A stretch of 39,569 bases of DNA from JBOGWP01 sp050693875 (GTDB lineage Bacteria > Actinomycetota > CADDZG01 > JAHWKV01 > JBOGWP01): positions 1 to 39,569 of the forward strand of contig JBOGWP010000144.1 in the NCBI GenBank assembly GCA_050693875.1, written 5' to 3'. Below the pieces are notes generated by a model. The model made no database searches. It was not told where the DNA came from and worked only from the letters and a program-made list of their open reading frames with translations. This document shows positions 16,728 through 24,471 of this stretch, in pieces. Both the position numbers and the translations under genes were made by a program. Each line of letters opens with the position of its first letter. Positions within the stretch are counted from its first letter, which is position 1.

Positions 16728-18001
16728 GTGGGCAGAGTGTCGTGGGGGGCTGGCTTTGGTCGTCGCCGTGGTCGTGGGCGCGGGGAGGTCCCAGGCTCAG
16801 GAACGGCTCAACGTCGTCGTGGTCATGACGCACGACCAGGATGGGGCCTCCCTGAACTACGACCCCGGCTCCGGGAAGATCCGGCCGATGCGGAAGCTCA
16901 TGTCCGGCCCCGGAGGCTCGTGGGTGCGCTTCACTCACTTCTTCACCAACGCGTCCATCTGCTGTCCGTCCCGGTCGACGGGAATCACCGGGCGGTCGTC
17001 GAGCCAGGTCGGCGTCCTCGGGAACTCCTACGGGAACAGGTCGGACGACGCCCACACGCTTGCCACCTGGCTCGATGCGGCCGGGTACACCACGGCGCAC
17101 CAGGGCAAGTACCTGAACGGCTTCCCGTGGGGACGCGGCAGCGACTACGTCCCGCCCGGTTGGGACGAATTCGCGACCAACACCGGATCCACCGACCGTC
17201 GCAGCTCGCTCGCGACCGACTTCATCCGCCGAGCCGCCCAACCCTTCTTTCTCTGGGTCTCGTATACGGCCCCTCACAATCCGGCAGCCCGCAAGGTCCC
17301 GGCCCGCTACACGGACGCGGACGTCTACGTCACTCCGTCGTCTCCGAACCTCAACGAGGCCGAGGTCTCAGACAAACCCGCTGGGTGCGTGCCCTGCCCC
17401 TGCTGAGCCAATCGCAGCTCGATGCCCAGCCGCGCGGCGCGAGCGGCTGGCGAGCCAGTCGCGGTTGACGACGGCGTCCAGGCGATCGTGGACAGCCTCC
17501 AGTCGAGAGGAGTGTTGGAGAACACCGTGGTGATTTACACCTCCGACAACGGCTTCTCCTTCGGTGCTCACCGCCATGTCGGCAAGTTCTGCGCGTACGA
17601 GGAGTGCGGCAAGGCCCCGCTATTGGTGCGGTGGCCGGGTGGCGGCGAGAGCCGGATCGAGAGCAGCCTCGTCTCCAACCTCGACCTTGCGCCAACAATC
17701 GCCGACGCAGCCGCTGTGACCCCCGACCTTCCCCAGGACGGCCGAAGCCTTGTCCCGCTCCTTTCGGGCACCGCGACGTCCTGGCCGTAGCAGGTGCTGC
17801 TCGAGCGACGCATTCGCCGCCAACCGCCGCTTCTTCGGCATGCGGGTGCCGGGATGGATCTACGCCGAGTACGACAACGGTAATCGCGAGCTGTACGACC
17901 TCGAGGCGGATCCCTGGCAGTTGAGCAACGTGGCCGGGAATGCCGACCAGGCAGCGACGGAGGCCGCGCTCGCCGCCCAGCTCAAAGCCCTTAGGGGGTA
18001 G
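16728..18001 (+). pseudogene. Type I sulfatase (arylsulfatase-like), interrupted by about four frameshifts
   Basis: Sulfatases hydrolyse sulfate esters using a formylglycine made from Cys or Ser. Here the signature ICCPSRSTGITGR near 16960-16995 shows a Cys-type site (CxPSR). Other blocks are GYTTAHQGKYLNG, FFLWVSYTAPHNP, VVIYTSDNGFSFGAHR, APLLVRWPGG and the C-terminal YDNGNRELYDLEADPWQLSN, so the complete fold is represented. They lie in different frames. Breaks fall in the six-G run at 16744-16749 (without one G the signal peptide GLALVVAVVVGAG joins the GTG at 16728), near 17382, between 17430 and 17460, and near 17785 where a TAG appears. Flanking residues remain well conserved across every break, which fits recent frameshifts or uncorrected read errors better than old decay. 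With corrections the protein would be about 420 residues and secreted. Confidence 0.8.
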
Positions 18002-18055
18002 GCAATTCCGGCCGTCCGACCGGGAGGTCGGCTCCCGAGCGCCCGCGCCCCGCGG

Positions 18056-18335
18056 CTATGCCGAAGCGTCGGCATTGGACTGGGCTTGGTCGCACTCCGG
18101 GCAGGTGTGCCCGGCCCGATGCGTCCCGTCGTCGCTCGGGTTGCCGTCGGTGCCCGAGCTCTGCGTCGGCGTCGGCGTGGCGGTCTGCGCCTGGACGATT
18201 CCGGCGCCTCAGGGTCGCCATGGCGGTGAGCGCGAGTGCGATCACGCCCTTGCGTAGCCGCCGCCGTCTCGGCGCCGGCTCCGGCGCGAGGGCGTCGCCG
18301 GGTGCATGCCGGTCCTCAGGATCGTAGGCGTCCAT
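18056..18335 (-). pseudogene. Small membrane-anchored or secreted protein with a CPEC motif, one frameshift
   Basis: The ATG at 18335 has a near-perfect site (AAAGGAGCTCAG). The protein begins MDAYDPEDRHAPGDALAPEP, then a basic stretch (RRRRLRKG) and a hydrophobic helix (VIALALTAMATLGAG), then a short tail with TATPTPTQSSGTD and HTCPECDQAQ, ending at the TAG at 18056. The frame must shift by one base near 18209 to read through; after that correction it is about 92 residues. The layout (acidic N-terminus, basic patch, helix, small outer domain with a CxxC pair) suggests a type II membrane or signal-anchored protein with a possible metal or disulfide site. I do not recognise a family. Without the frameshift the reading would end in a low-quality Arg-rich tail. 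Confidence 0.55.
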
Positions 18336-18643
18336 CTGAGCTCCTTTCTCTGGTTCGACATCGGTCCCCGGAACATCGCCCGGGCGTTCGTTCGAGCGAC
18401 ACCAGCGTGGAGCCGAAACCTTGGAGGAACACGTGAGGCGGCTGACAGGGGCCTACGAGGTCGATCCCGCCTTTGTCACGTCCCTTCTGCCGGACAGGCA
18501 AGGAGCCCTGGTTGGACCGATGCACGACTTGCGACGCCGCGGCATCGCCCCGCCACCTGCCGGTAGGTTGAGCTCCCAAGCCGAGCTTCGCCGAGTTGGA
18601 GGCGTGCTGGGTGGGACGCTCCTCACGATTCCGAGATAGGGCG
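18336..18643. other. Gene-free stretch between divergent genes
   Basis: This interval lies between the start of the small CPEC protein (minus) and the cyclotransferase remnant (plus). A TTG-started open frame of 72 codons at 18421-18639 exists but shows no family resemblance, so I do not call it. The interval should hold promoters for both neighbours; I see no clear repeat or hairpin. Confidence 0.4.
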
Positions 18644-19107
18644 ATGCTCTACTTCGCCTACCGATCGAACATGCACTGGGACCAAATGAGGAGCCGGTGC
18701 CCTTCGGCCCGTTTCGTGGGCGTCGCACTCCTTCGCGACTTCAGGCTCGCGTTCACAGGGAGCTCGATCAGCGAGACTGCGGAGTCGCCGGCACGGTGAC
18801 CGAGCGCGGCGGCTGCTATGGGGCGTCGTGTCGGAGGTCGATGATGACGACCTCAGGACACTTGACGAATGCGAGGGTTACCGCGGCGGAGGAGAGCAGA
18901 ACCGGTATGTCCGGCGTACGAGCGAGGTTCTTCTCGGGGGGGGCGAGCGATGGCGACGGGCAAGCTGCTGTCTACTTCGCCAATCGACAGGCCAACCCGC
19001 CACTTCCAAGCTCTGACTACAAGAACCTTCTCGTGTCGGGGGCTCGTTACTGGGAGCTGCCGCCCGAGTACATTCGCGAACTCGAGGAGGTGGAGACGAG
19101 CGGATGA
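18644..19107 (+). pseudogene. Gamma-glutamylcyclotransferase-like (AIG2/GGCT) protein, frameshifted
   Basis: The N-terminus MLYFAYRSNMHWDQM matches the family's YGSNM substrate loop except that Gly is replaced by Arg. The catalytic Glu block is seen as LRTLDECEGY, and the C-terminus reads VYFANRQANPPLPSSDY and SGARYWELPPEYIRELEEV, as expected. These parts lie in three frames, with breaks near 18755 (at TTCACAGGGAG), near 18825 and in the G-run near 18940. The corrected product is about 150 residues, normal for the family. Such enzymes release 5-oxoproline from gamma-glutamyl amines or act in glutathione turnover. The altered YGSNM loop plus several breaks argues for a dead gene unless the breaks are read errors. 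Confidence 0.7.
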
Positions 19108-19147
19108 GGCCCCCGCCCTCCGCCCCAACAGGTTCTCAACCCCAACC

Positions 19148-20056
19148 TCATCCTCGATTGGCGGCGTAGGAGAAAAGCCCCGGCTCCTGCCGCACCCGCT
19201 CCGTGGTGAGCCCCGCGGTCACCGCGTCGAGGACGTCCCCGCGCGCCTGCGCCGGAGCGAGGCCCTGCAACGTCGGCTGCAGGCAGACACGCGGGTCGAA
19301 GCGGGAGCCCTCCGCCGCGCCGGCGTGGGTCAGCGCGTCTATGACGAGCGCAAACGTGGCTGCGTGGGCCGCCAGTGCCACGTGGGTCACGACGCGTCCC
19401 GGGCACAGATCCTGGATGGCGAGGTTCGATCCGCCTGACAGCACGGAGGTCTCCCGGCCGAGAGCCAGGGGCTGGACGATCTCGTCGGTGCGGCTCCAGA
19501 TGCTGGTGAAGGCGACGTCTCCCGGGGTCTCGTCCTCCGAGTTGAGGGCGCGGAGGAAGCGGGATCCCTCCCGGAGCTGCCAGAGGGCTGGGGGGGCGCA
19601 GGCGACGGGACAGACCAAGCCACCGAGGTCTGGGTCCACCACGCCGTGGTGGGGCGTGCCCAGAGTGATGACGTCCTCGGTCAGCTTCCGGAGCCCCGGC
19701 CACCAACGCAACGCCCACCTCGGCTCGATGCCGCCCTGGCTATGGCCCAGGATGCTCAGGCGACGACCCGACGCCGCGGACAGCTCTCGAACCGCATGAA
19801 CCAGGTACTCGCTCGAGATCTGCATGTCGCCCCAGCCCCGGTCAGGCATGTCGATCGTGCACGCCGTGAACCCGAGGGCCGGCAGCACTCCGGCGTAGTT
19901 CCAGCCCCAGTTCTCCTCTCCCGTCGCCCCCAGCCCATGGACGAGCAGCACGGTGCCCTTCGCACCCCCGTCAGGGGGGCGCCGGCAGACGAGCGCAGCC
20001 TCGGCAACGCTCTCCTGGACGGTGAGCGGAGGGTCGTCGTCGGCGCCCGCGGGCAT
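19148..20056 (-). CDS. Secreted lipase-like alpha/beta hydrolase
   Basis: At least 302 residues. The oxyanion strand is TVLLVHGLGATGEENWGW, the nucleophile elbow GHSQGG, the acid is probably the Asp in WSRTDEIVQP and the His lies in VVTHVALA, the order of a lipase of the LipA/EstA type. Cys pairs (VCPVACAP) suggest an exported protein. The ATG at 20056 is the first standard start. However, the frame stays open for about 60 further bases upstream and encodes a signal-peptide-like stretch (IGLGLAGAAVAVLALLAT) that joins directly to this Met, with no ATG, GTG or TTG before it. The real start is therefore probably near 20120 and hidden by a base error or an unusual start codon. The neighbour on the right is a divergent response regulator. 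Confidence 0.82.
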   Translation of the reverse strand: MPAGADDDPPLTVQESVAEAALVCRRPPDGGAKGTVLLVHGLGATGEENWGWNYAGVLPALGFTACTIDMPDRGWGDMQISSEYLVHAVRELSAASGRRLSILGHSQGGIEPRWALRWWPGLRKLTEDVITLGTPHHGVVDPDLGGLVCPVACAPPALWQLREGSRFLRALNSEDETPGDVAFTSIWSRTDEIVQPLALGRETSVLSGGSNLAIQDLCPGRVVTHVALAAHAATFALVIDALTHAGAAEGSRFDPRVCLQPTLQGLAPAQARGDVLDAVTAGLTTERVRQEPGLFSYAANRG

Positions 20057-20340
20057 GGTCGCCAGAAGCGCAAGAACGGCGACGGCAGCGCCGGCGAGCC
20101 CGAGCCCGATCGGAGGCCGGAATAGGGAGCTCAGGGTTCCGCGACCGTCGTCGGTAGTCAGCGGAGCGGTGCCGCTCGATCGGATGAGCTTTCAGGACCA
20201 CCCACGATGGGCAGTCTAGCCAAAGCATTGCACTTGTCAATGGAGCATCAGCAGGTGTTAACGACGCCGCCCCCCGGATCCAGCTCTCAGCCTGCTCACA
20301 GCGAATCCTCAGGCGTCTCGTAGGCCCCCCTCCTACGCTT

Positions 20341-21042
20341 GTGCCCATGAACGCGAATGGACGACGCGTCCTCGTCGTCGACGACGAGCACAACATCACC
20401 GACCTCGTCGCCATGGCTCTTCGCTACGAGGGGTTCGAGGTCGAGGTTGCCGACAACGGGCGGGCCGTCCGTCCGTCCCTGGAGCGCTTCCGCCCCGACC
20501 TGCTCATTCTCGACGTGATGCTTCCCGACCTCGACGGCTTCGAGGTGGCCCGCCGCCTCGCCTCCGAGCGCATGAAGGTCCCGATCCTGTTCCCGACCGC
20601 CCGAGACGCCACCGAGGACAAGGTGCGAGGGCTGACCCTGGGCGGGGACGACTACGTGGCGAAGCCGTTCAGCGGCCGAGCTCGTCGCACGCGTTCGGGC
20701 GATCCTGCGCCGCACGAACGATGGACCCTCGGGACCTTCGCAGCTCGTCTTCGGCGACCTCGAGCTGGACGACGACACGCACGAGGTCCGGCGGGCCGGC
20801 ACGGCGATCGAGCTCACCGCCACCGAGTTCAAACTGCTCCGGTTCCTCATGATCAACGCCCGAGGGTCCCGTCGAAGCCACAGCTGCTGGATCAGGTCTG
20901 GGACTACGACTTCGGAGGCCGCGCTAACGGTCGAGACCTACATCAGCTATCTGCGAAAGAAGATCGACGCCATCGGCGCGCCGCTGATCCACACCGTGCG
21001 GGGGGTGGGGTATGTATGCTCCGCCTGCCCAGGGCGGAGTGA
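20341..21042 (+). pseudogene. OmpR/PhoB-type response regulator with about four frameshifts
   Basis: The receiver domain is clear: RRVLVVDDEHNITDLVAMAL with the acidic pair, phospho-acceptor Asp in LLILDVMLPDLDGFEV and Lys in DDYVAKPF. The winged-helix DNA-binding domain follows as LVFGDLELDDDTHEVRRAG, ELTATEFKLLRFLM, LLDQVWDYDFGG, VETYISYLRKKID and HTVRGVGYV. The parts are split by breaks near 20672, 20868, 20930 and 21018; bridging them gives a normal protein of about 230 residues. The position where the family usually has an invariant Thr reads ILFPTARD, with the Thr kept. It starts at GTG 20341 or ATG 20347. Its corrected stop overlaps the kinase start (TGATG at 21040-21044), as in a normal two-component operon. 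Confidence 0.8.
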
Positions 21043-22085
21043 TGTCGCTGCGGGCCAGGCTGGTCCTCCTGCTCCTCGTGCTGGTGGGAGCGGGCCTTCT
21101 GGTCGCGGACGCGGTGACGTTCACCTCTCTGCGCGTCTTCCTGATTCGCCGCGTCGACCAGCAGCTACTGGACGCACGCGCCCTGGTGGGGCGAGGACTG
21201 TTCGACGAGGATCGTGGGCCGGAGCCGCACGGGCCGCGCTTTCCTCGGCGCTCGGGGGGGACGACCTCGCTGCCGCCGGGAACCTACGCCCAGCTCAGGG
21301 ATTCGGATGGCAAGGTCGTCGAGGACGTCTCGTTCGACTTCAACCAGGAAGGGGGTCTTGCCCCGGACTTTCCGGCGACCACTCCCTCGGACGGGACGGG
21401 GGGCCCGCAGCTCTCCACGATATCCGCCCGAGGCGACGAGTCGGTTCGCTACCGGGTCCTCTCCCAGCCGGTGGCGGACGGTGGCAGTTTCCTGCTCGCG
21501 GTCCCCCTCGGCGAGGCGACCCAGACCCTCAATCGCCTCCTGCTCATCGAGGGGCTCGTCACCCTCGGGATCCTGCTTGGGCTGGCGGTGCTCGCCAGGC
21601 GGGCCGTCCGCACGGGGCTGCGTCCCCTCGAGGAGATCGAGGCAACCGCCGGCGCCATCGCGGCCGGGGACCTCTCCCGGAGGGTGGACCACACCGACGG
21701 CCGGACCGAGGTGGGCAGGCTGGGGACGGCGCTGAACGCCATGCTGAGCCAGATCGAGCAGGCCTTCGAGGCACGCACCGCATCGGAAGCGCGCCTGCGG
21801 CGATTCCTCACCGATGCATCGCACGAGTTGCGAACGCCCCTGACCTCGATCCGCGGCTACGCCTCGCGGGTCGCTTCGCTCCCCGGTACGGCTGGAAAGG
21901 CGAGGGGCGGCCTATGGCCGGGGTCCTCAAGGTCGGCCCGCCTCGCCTTGCTCGGCGAGCCGAGCCTCCGGCCGGGGTCCTCAATGTCGGCCCGCCTCGC
22001 CTCGCTCGGCGAGCCGTGCCTCCGGCGGCGTCGTTCAATGCCGGCAGGGCCTCGCTTGGCTCGGTGCCTGCCGGGCCCCGCTTGA
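21042..22085 (+). pseudogene. Sensor histidine kinase truncated just after the H-box
   Basis: The N-terminal part is a standard kinase: MSLRARLVLLLLVLVGAGLL is the first membrane helix, an extracellular sensing region of about 140 residues follows, then a second helix (LVTLGILLGLAVLARRAV), a HAMP linker (LRPLEEIEATAGAIAAGDL) and the dimerisation box DASHELRTPLTSIRGYA with the phospho-acceptor His. Right after GYA, near 21862, family resemblance ends. The frame continues for about 75 codons through repeats (SARLALLGEPSLRPGSS, then SARLASLGEPCLRR) and stops at 22085. The whole ATPase domain is missing, and I do not find it elsewhere in the window. Cause: insertion or deletion by the repeat region, or an assembly join. 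As written, this kinase could not phosphorylate its regulator. Confidence 0.8.
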
Positions 22086-22215
22086 GGTGCGCCCCTGGTG
22101 GGCTCTCGTCCCCAAACCTGACTCATTCGCACCAACTCCGGCACCTCGAACTGGGCTACCCCGGTCCCGAGACTTCGCTCGGAACCGGAGGCCCCTTCGG
22201 GGCAGCACTGGAGTT
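21863..22215. repeat. Palindrome-rich repeat region replacing the end of the kinase gene
   Basis: A 54-base unit starting GGCCGGGGTCCTCAA occurs at 21916-21969 and again at 21970-22023, with a third degraded copy up to about 22080. Each full unit contains the palindrome GCTCGGCGAGC. Further on, 22161-22186 can form an 11-bp stem with one mismatch around ACTTCG, immediately followed by GCCCC-TTC-GGGGC at 22191-22203. No frame here looks coding, although two frames stay open across it. Such dense small palindromes suggest a mobile noncoding repeat (REP-like) or a structured RNA. I cannot name the family. Confidence 0.6.
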
Positions 22216-22239
22216 CTGAGCGCGGTGGTGTCCGCGGAC

Positions 22240-22590
22240 ATGGACAAGCTCAGCGAGCGGTACGGGGATCTTTTGAGGGGCAGCTACGACTGCGTGGATC
22301 GGGTCGTGTCCAATGCCTACTTCTCCCTCGGGCACAACCCGGGCGGGTTCCGCGTCTGGTGGCGACGGCTGCACGGCGACAGCGACGAGCACCTCGACGA
22401 CACGCACCTGATGCGGATGGCGGCCAGGTTCACCTGTGGCGGTGGCGTCGGGGCCATCGACGCCACCGCGAGGAGGCCACCGGTGCCGTACATCAGCGCG
22501 GTGGATCGGTTGCCCGCCCGCCAGCCGCCCGCCGTCCAGTTGTTCACGGGACCTGCTCCTGCCCTGCGTCACGGTGGCTCCTGCTCGTGA
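22240..22590 (+). CDS. Fragment of an unnamed conserved protein (MDKLSERYGDLL family)
   Basis: The ATG at 22240 begins MDKLSERYGDLLRGSYDCVD, and the next 50 residues (NAYFSLGHNPGGFRVWWRRL, DEHLDDTHLMRMAARF) have a strongly conserved look with many Trp, Tyr and Arg. I have a vague memory of such N-termini in unnamed environmental proteins, but I know of no function. After RMAARF the sequence becomes a low-quality Gly/Ala/Pro tail and ends at 22590, so only the first about 67 residues look genuine. The change occurs at the start of a perfect 12-bp inverted repeat (22439-22469). The fragment follows directly on the palindrome-rich region, so the two may be parts of one degraded mobile unit. No good ribosome site is visible. 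Confidence 0.45.
   Translation: MDKLSERYGDLLRGSYDCVDRVVSNAYFSLGHNPGGFRVWWRRLHGDSDEHLDDTHLMRMAARFTCGGGVGAIDATARRPPVPYISAVDRLPARQPPAVQLFTGPAPALRHGGSCS
22439..22469. repeat. Perfect 12-bp inverted repeat with 7-base loop
   Basis: GCGGTGGCGTCG (22439-22450) and its exact complement CGACGCCACCGC (22458-22469) flank the loop GGGCCAT. It lies where the upstream open frame stops resembling a conserved protein. There is no T-run, so an intrinsic terminator is unlikely. It may be a junction or end structure of a mobile unit. Confidence 0.5.
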
Positions 22591-22761
22591 TCCGTCGGTT
22601 CATGGTTATTCCAAGGTCTCCGTCCAGCGCCATTTCGATGCCGGGCCCGCTCCGAAGCACCTGTCTTTACTGACAGGAACGCTGCGAGTTTTTCGTCTTG
22701 CTCTGGAGGTTCCCCGACGGTTCCCGGTTCGACCCGTCGAAACCAAAAATATCGGCCGACC

Positions 22762-22788
22762 TGTCGATTCGGGCGGTTGCCGAGCGTC
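22762..22788 (+). promoter_or_regulatory. Candidate ECF42-type promoter for the DGPF gene
   Basis: TGTCGA at 22762-22767 and CGTC at 22785-22788 are separated by 17 bases, 43 bases before the DGPF gene start. This matches the motif I recall for ECF42 sigma factors in Streptomyces venezuelae (TGTCGA at -35 and CGA/TC at -10). The cognate sigma gene lies immediately downstream of the DGPF gene, so the unit is probably autoregulated. Placement is from sequence; activity is inference. Confidence 0.55.
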
Positions 22789-22830
22789 GTCAGGACGGAT
22801 CGATCGGAAAACGACGGAAGGGAGCTGGCG

Positions 22831-23196
22831 ATGGCGAAGTACGCGCTGCTGATCTACAGCGAGGAGCGGACCCCGGAGGAAGTGGGGGAGCAGGCGTGGG
22901 CAGAGGCGATGCAGGGCTACGACGACTTCACCAAGGACATCACCGAGCGCGGGCTGATGCTCGGCGGCGAGGCGCTCCAGCCATCCCCCACCGCAACCAC
23001 GGTGCGGGTGCGGGACGGCCAGACCCTCACGACGGACGGTCCCTTCGTCGAGACCAAGGAGGTCCTGGGCGGCTACTACCTCGTCGACTGCAAGGACCTG
23101 GACGAGGCGATCGCCGTCGCTGCCAAGATCCCGGGGGCCCTATGGGGCTCGATCGAGGTGCGACCGATCTGGAGCGTGGGGGAGCACGAGCACTAG
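22831..23196 (+). CDS. DGPF-domain (YCII-related) protein
   Basis: 121 residues. The start MAKYALLIYSEE at 22831 follows AAGGGAGCTGGCG. The domain signature TTDGPFVETKEVLGGYYLVD gives the family its name; the fold is the YCII-like alpha/beta barrel. The C-terminus VRPIWSVGEHEH is typical of single-domain members. DGPF proteins have no proven activity but are almost always encoded next to ECF42 sigma factors and are their targets, which is the arrangement here, with the sigma gene starting 24 bases later. No membrane segment is seen, so it is cytosolic. The frame is intact, in contrast to the frameshift-rich genes on either side. Confidence 0.92.
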   Translation: MAKYALLIYSEERTPEEVGEQAWAEAMQGYDDFTKDITERGLMLGGEALQPSPTATTVRVRDGQTLTTDGPFVETKEVLGGYYLVDCKDLDEAIAVAAKIPGALWGSIEVRPIWSVGEHEH

Positions 23197-23220
23197 CCGC
23201 GGGTGGGGCACAATGCCCCG

Positions 23221-24471
23221 ATGGAGTCGAGGAGGCCGATCTCCGGCGTCTTCCGGGAGGAGTACTCGAAGGTTCTTGCGACCGTCATTCGGCTGACCGG
23301 CGATTTCCAGCTGGCCGAGGACTGCGTGCAGGAAGCCTTCGCCCTGGCCCTGCAGAAGTGGGTGTTTGGGGCCCCGGACCACCCCGGAGCTTGGCTCACG
23401 ACTGCGGCTCGAAATCGGGCATTCGACCATCTCCGCAGGCAGAAGCGATGGCAGGAGAAGGCGGCCCTGGTGGCGGCGTCGGCCGACCCCGACCCGCCTG
23501 AGAACGACGAGTTCCCTGACGACCGGCTGCGCCTCATCTTCACGTGCTGCCATCCGGCGCTCGCGCTCGAGGCGCAGCTGGCGCTGACGCTGCGGACGCT
23601 CGGGGGCCTCACCACCGCCGAGGTGGCCCGGGCCTTCCTCGTGCCCGAACCCACGATGGCGCAGCGCCTCGTCCGGGCGAAGCGAAAGATCCAGGCGGCG
23701 CACATTCCCTACCGGGTCCCCGAGCCGGATGACCTCCCGGGACGGCTCGGCGCGGTCCTGGCCGTGATCTATCTGATCTTCAACGAGGGCTACCTGCCCA
23801 CCGCCGGAGAGGACCTGACCAGGCCGCAGCTGAGCGACGAGGCCATCCGGCTCGGGCGGCTCCTCCGCGCGCTGATGCCGGGGGAACACGAGGTCGCCGG
23901 CCTGCTGGCGCTCATGCTGCTCCACGACTCGCGCCGGCGCGCCCGCACCGACGAGCACGGCAACCTGGTGCTCCTCGAAGATCAGGACCGATCCCTCTGG
24001 GACGCTGATGAGATCGAGGAGGGCCTGCGGCACCTCGCGTTTGCGAGCTCGTCGGCCGAGCCCGGGCCGTACACGATGCAGGCGGAGATCGCCGCCGAGC
24101 ACTGCCTCGGGGCGACCGGCGACGAGACGAACTGGGCTCGGATCGTGGCCTGCTACGACCAGCTGGTCGAGCTGACCGGGTCGGAGACCGCCCGCCTGAA
24201 TCGAGCCGTGGCGGTGGCGATGGCGGAGGGGCCGGCGCGAGGCCTGGCCCTCATCGACGAACTGCGCCGCGGGGGGAAGCTCGATCGGTACCACCTCTTG
24301 CACTCGGCCCGTGGCGACCTGCTCCAGCGCCTCGGCCGCATCGTGGAGGCCTCCGAGGCGTTTGGGGTGGCGTTGCGCCTCTCGGGCACGGGTGCCGAGC
24401 GGCGGCACCTGGAAAAGAGGCTGGCCGCCCTCAAGGGGGCCGCCGCGGCCCCGACTCGAAGATCGACCTGA
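23221..24471 (+). CDS. ECF42-group RNA polymerase sigma factor with C-terminal extension
   Basis: 416 residues, about twice the length of a minimal ECF sigma. Region 2 is at the N-terminus (VFREEYSKVLATVIRLTGDF, AEDCVQEAFALALQKW) and region 4 follows (LALTLRTLGGLTTAEVARAF and VPEPTMAQRLVRAKRKI). The remaining about 230 residues form the ECF42-specific domain with helical repeats: IYLIFNEGYLPTAGEDLTR, LLALMLLHDSRRRARTD, ALIDELRRGGKLDRYHLLHS. This domain replaces an anti-sigma factor in controlling ECF42 proteins; no anti-sigma gene is present. The ATG at 23221 is preferred; a GTG at 23203 is in frame. It is co-directional with the DGPF gene and probably co-transcribed. Its 3' end overlaps the convergent SRPBCC gene by about 40 bases. 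Confidence 0.92.
   Translation: MESRRPISGVFREEYSKVLATVIRLTGDFQLAEDCVQEAFALALQKWVFGAPDHPGAWLTTAARNRAFDHLRRQKRWQEKAALVAASADPDPPENDEFPDDRLRLIFTCCHPALALEAQLALTLRTLGGLTTAEVARAFLVPEPTMAQRLVRAKRKIQAAHIPYRVPEPDDLPGRLGAVLAVIYLIFNEGYLPTAGEDLTRPQLSDEAIRLGRLLRALMPGEHEVAGLLALMLLHDSRRRARTDEHGNLVLLEDQDRSLWDADEIEEGLRHLAFASSSAEPGPYTMQAEIAAEHCLGATGDETNWARIVACYDQLVELTGSETARLNRAVAVAMAEGPARGLALIDELRRGGKLDRYHLLHSARGDLLQRLGRIVEASEAFGVALRLSGTGAERRHLEKRLAALKGAAAAPTRRST

Noticed and set aside
18421..18639. 72-codon frame between the small CPEC gene and the cyclotransferase
   Set aside because: It has no family resemblance and starts with TTG; I treat the interval as noncoding.
22660..22677. Hairpin CCTGTC-TTTACT-GACAGG as a terminator
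   Set aside because: The stem is only 6 bp and no T-run follows; evidence is too weak.
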